DNA of 17,369 nucleotides, from the NCBI GenBank assembly GCA_945882755.1, contig CAMCWS010000041.1, forward strand, positions 1 through 17,369, given 5' to 3'. Source of the DNA: Bordetella parapertussis (GTDB taxonomy: Bacteria; Pseudomonadota; Gammaproteobacteria; Burkholderiales; Burkholderiaceae_C). Position numbers and translations under genes: made by a program. A model generated the notes under the pieces. The model made no database searches. It worked only from the letters and a program-made list of their open reading frames with translations, and was not told where the DNA came from. How positions within the stretch are numbered: position 1 is the first letter of the stretch; the number at the start of each line of letters is the position of its first letter. Below are positions 15,375 through 17,369 of this stretch, piece after piece.

Positions 15375-16324
15375 GCCAGCAGCCGCGCCTTGGCTGTCGC
15401 GTATTCCGCCTTGAGTTGCGCAATAAAAGCTGCGGTACTTTGGATCTTATTGACAGAACCAATGCCTTGACCGCAACCCCAAATGTCTTTCCACGCTTTG
15501 GTCTTCTCACCGCCAAAGTCCATCTTGCTGGGGTCGCTCTCGGGCAGGTTTTCGGGGTCCATGCCAGCGTTGCGGATGGAGGGCGCCAAGTAATTGCCAT
15601 GCACACCGGTGAACAAATTGCTGTAGACAATATCGTCTGAGTTGCTGTCCACAATGCTTTGTTTGTACTCTTGGGCTGCACGTGCCTCGTCGGTAGCGAT
15701 GAACGCCGAACCGATGTAAGCGAAGTCTGCGCCCATGGCCACAGCGGCAAGAATGGCACTGCCGCTGGCGATGGAACCACTCAGCGCCAAGGGGCCGTCA
15801 AACCATTGGCGAATTTCTTGTACCAAGGCAAACGGGCTTTTCACACCCGCATGACCGCCCGCACCTGCCGCCACTGCCACCAGACCGTCTGCGCCTTTTT
15901 CAATCGCCTTGTGGGCGAATTTGTTGTTGATGATGTCGTGCAACACCACGCCGCCATAGCTGTGGGCGGCTTGGTTGATTTCCTCACGTGCCCCTAACGA
16001 GGTGATGATGACCGGCACCTTGTACTTGACGCACATGGCCATGTCTTCTTCCAAACGCACATTGCTCTTGTGCACGATTTGGTTGATGGCAAAGGGCGCG
16101 GCTGGGTTGTCAGGGTGGGCCTTGTTGTGTGCCGCCAGCGCCTCGGTGATTTCGGCTAACCATTCATCCAACTGCGAGAGCGGACGTGCATTCAAAGCCG
16201 GCATAGAACCCACCACGCCGTTGATGCACTGGGCAATCACCAACTTGGGATTGCTGATGATGAACAGCGGTGAGCCAATGACAGGGAATTTGAGCGACGC
16301 AAGTGCGGGGGGTAATTTAGACAT
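15371..16324 (-). CDS. Nitronate monooxygenase family protein (FMN-dependent TIM barrel)
   Basis: From the ATG at 16324 the product has 317 residues. That start has a good ribosome site (GAGGAATTTCCCATG) and gives the usual MSKLPPAL-type beginning, so I reject the longer open frame. The fold is the FMN-binding barrel of the nitronate monooxygenase / 2-nitropropane dioxygenase family. IGSPLFIIS (16-24) is the first strand, AAGAGGHAG (152-160) is the family glycine motif, SGSIASG (182-188) and GADFAYIGSAF (198-208) form the phosphate-binding end. Family members oxidise nitronates; relatives include FabK-type enoyl reductases, so the substrate is uncertain. It lies 25 bp downstream of an acyl-CoA dehydrogenase gene on the same strand, a context that could mean a lipid or acid-degradation role. 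Its TGA (15373-15371) lies in the end of the palindromic element. Confidence 0.9.
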   Translation of the reverse strand: MSKLPPALASLKFPVIGSPLFIISNPKLVIAQCINGVVGSMPALNARPLSQLDEWLAEITEALAAHNKAHPDNPAAPFAINQIVHKSNVRLEEDMAMCVKYKVPVIITSLGAREEINQAAHSYGGVVLHDIINNKFAHKAIEKGADGLVAVAAGAGGHAGVKSPFALVQEIRQWFDGPLALSGSIASGSAILAAVAMGADFAYIGSAFIATDEARAAQEYKQSIVDSNSDDIVYSNLFTGVHGNYLAPSIRNAGMDPENLPESDPSKMDFGGEKTKAWKDIWGCGQGIGSVNKIQSTAAFIAQLKAEYATAKARLLA

Positions 16325-16349
16325 GGGAAATTCCTCGAATTCAGTAAGA

Positions 16350-17369
16350 TTAAAACGCGTCCAACGCCATCTCGGTGACGCTGTCAGCGCCCTCCACGAT
16401 GCTGTCACGCATACCAGGGGCTTTGCTCAAGATGTGGTCGGCATAAAAACGAGCGGTGGTGATTTTGGCGTGCAAGAAAGCGCTGTCATCTGCGCCTTGG
16501 CTGAGGGCCTCTTGGGCGATCAAGAACGACCTGGCCAGCTGCCAACCCGCCAGCACATTGCCAGCGAGCATCAGGTAGGGGACGCTGCCGGCATAAGCTG
16601 CGTTGGGGTCGCTGGCTGCGGCTTGCACGATGAAGTCAATCACATCGTCAAAAGCTTGTCTCCCCGCTTCAAGGCGTTTGGCCATCGCCACAGCTGCTGG
16701 GCTGCCTTGGTCTTGCAAGGCCACCACGGTTTGCTGCACTTGGGCAGTGATGGCCTTGGCGGTTTTACCGCCATCGCGGGAGGTTTTGCGCCCCACCAGA
16801 TCGTTGGCCTGAATGGCAGTGGTGCCTTCGTAAATGGTCAGGATCTTGGCGTCGCGGTAGTACTGCGCTGCGCCGGTTTCTTCGATGAAGCCCATGCCGC
16901 CATGCACTTGCACGCCCAAGGACGTGACTTCCAAGCTCATCTCGGTGCTGTAGCCTTTGACCAGTGGCACCAAAAATTCATAGAAGGCATTGTTCTGTTT
17001 GCGCGTGTCGGCATCGGGGTGGTGGTGAGCGGCGTCAAAAGCCGCAGCGGCGACTGATGCCATGGCGCGGCAGCCTTCGGTGTAGGCACGCATGGTCATC
17101 AGCATGCGGCGCACATCGGGGTGGTGAATGATGGGGCCTGCGGCGGGCAAGCTGCCGTCCACCGGGCGGCTTTGCACGCGGTCACGGGCGTATTGCACGG
17201 CACGCTGGTACGAACGCTCGGCAATCGCGATGCCCTGCACGCCCACCGCATAACGGGCGGCGTTCATCATGATGAACATGTATTCGAGGCCGCGGTTTTC
17301 CTGACCCACCAAATACCCCACGCCGCCGCCGTTGTCGCCAAACTGCAGCACGGCTGTCGGGCTGGCCTT
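16350..17369 (-). CDS. Acyl-CoA dehydrogenase, C-terminal part (runs off the window)
   Basis: The frame is open to the right edge (the last visible codons give KASPTAVLQF), so the start is outside the window and about 339 residues are seen. GGGVGYLVGQENRGLEYMF and MMNAARYAVGVQGIAIAER mark the beginning of the C-terminal helical domain of an FAD-dependent acyl-CoA dehydrogenase. GVQVHGGMGFIEETGAAQYY and then IYEGTTAIQANDLVGRK carry the flavin-contact region and the catalytic-base Glu of the medium-chain type. The further 150 or so residues form the extra C-terminal domain found in the larger, roughly 600-residue members. The enzyme makes an alpha-beta double bond in an acyl-CoA and passes electrons to ETF. 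Chain-length preference cannot be told. Its stop is 25 bp before the monooxygenase start, so the two are probably one operon. Confidence 0.93.
   Translation of the reverse strand, partial: KASPTAVLQFGDNGGGVGYLVGQENRGLEYMFIMMNAARYAVGVQGIAIAERSYQRAVQYARDRVQSRPVDGSLPAAGPIIHHPDVRRMLMTMRAYTEGCRAMASVAAAAFDAAHHHPDADTRKQNNAFYEFLVPLVKGYSTEMSLEVTSLGVQVHGGMGFIEETGAAQYYRDAKILTIYEGTTAIQANDLVGRKTSRDGGKTAKAITAQVQQTVVALQDQGSPAAVAMAKRLEAGRQAFDDVIDFIVQAAASDPNAAYAGSVPYLMLAGNVLAGWQLARSFLIAQEALSQGADDSAFLHAKITTARFYADHILSKAPGMRDSIVEGADSVTEMALDAF

Noticed and set aside
15975..17057. Open frame of about 360 codons on the plus strand opposite the monooxygenase and dehydrogenase genes
   Set aside because: It crosses the boundary of two real genes on the other strand and has no recognisable motif.

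Overview
The window carries ordinary bacterial chromosome of a betaproteobacterium. The order Burkholderiales, probably family Comamonadaceae (a Limnohabitans- or Rhodoferax-like freshwater type), is my inference. It rests on moderate GC, the order folC - SPOR protein - cvpA - purF - metZ, and the protein sequences; no search was run. I found no phage, plasmid, insertion sequence, CRISPR or defence genes. I see nothing I would call a new biological system.

Left part (1-4800): the 3' end of an unrecognised Ala/Pro-rich gene runs convergently into a CNNM/CorC-type membrane protein gene. That gene is divergent from apaH (Ap4A hydrolase). apaH meets a RhlE-type DEAD-box helicase gene tail to tail. 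Upstream of rhlE on the same minus strand lie dcd (dCTP deaminase), with a good promoter candidate of its own, and a gene for a periplasmic BMP-family nucleoside-type binding protein that stands without visible transporter partners.

Centre (5984-12934), all minus strand and read from right to left: folC, a DedD-like SPOR protein, cvpA, purF, metZ and gltX. Spacings run from a 4-base overlap to a 6-base gap, so this looks like one operon. It joins folate polyglutamylation, the first step of purine synthesis, methionine synthesis and glutamyl-tRNA charging. Directly after gltX come tRNA-Ala(GGC), tRNA-Glu(UUC) and tRNA-Asp(GUC), closed by a strong intrinsic terminator. A likely tRNA promoter sits across the gltX stop codon.

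Right part (12935-17369): a 103-bp divergent region with an imperfect inverted repeat leads into a secreted glycine-zipper protein gene and its terminator. Next comes argG, overlapped by ppnP (nucleoside phosphorylase). On the minus strand follow a nitronate monooxygenase gene and, upstream of it, an acyl-CoA dehydrogenase gene that runs off the right edge. The convergent ppnP/monooxygenase junction is filled exactly by a 65-bp palindromic REP-like element whose two ends supply the stop codons of both genes. This is the most interesting small-scale structure in the window.
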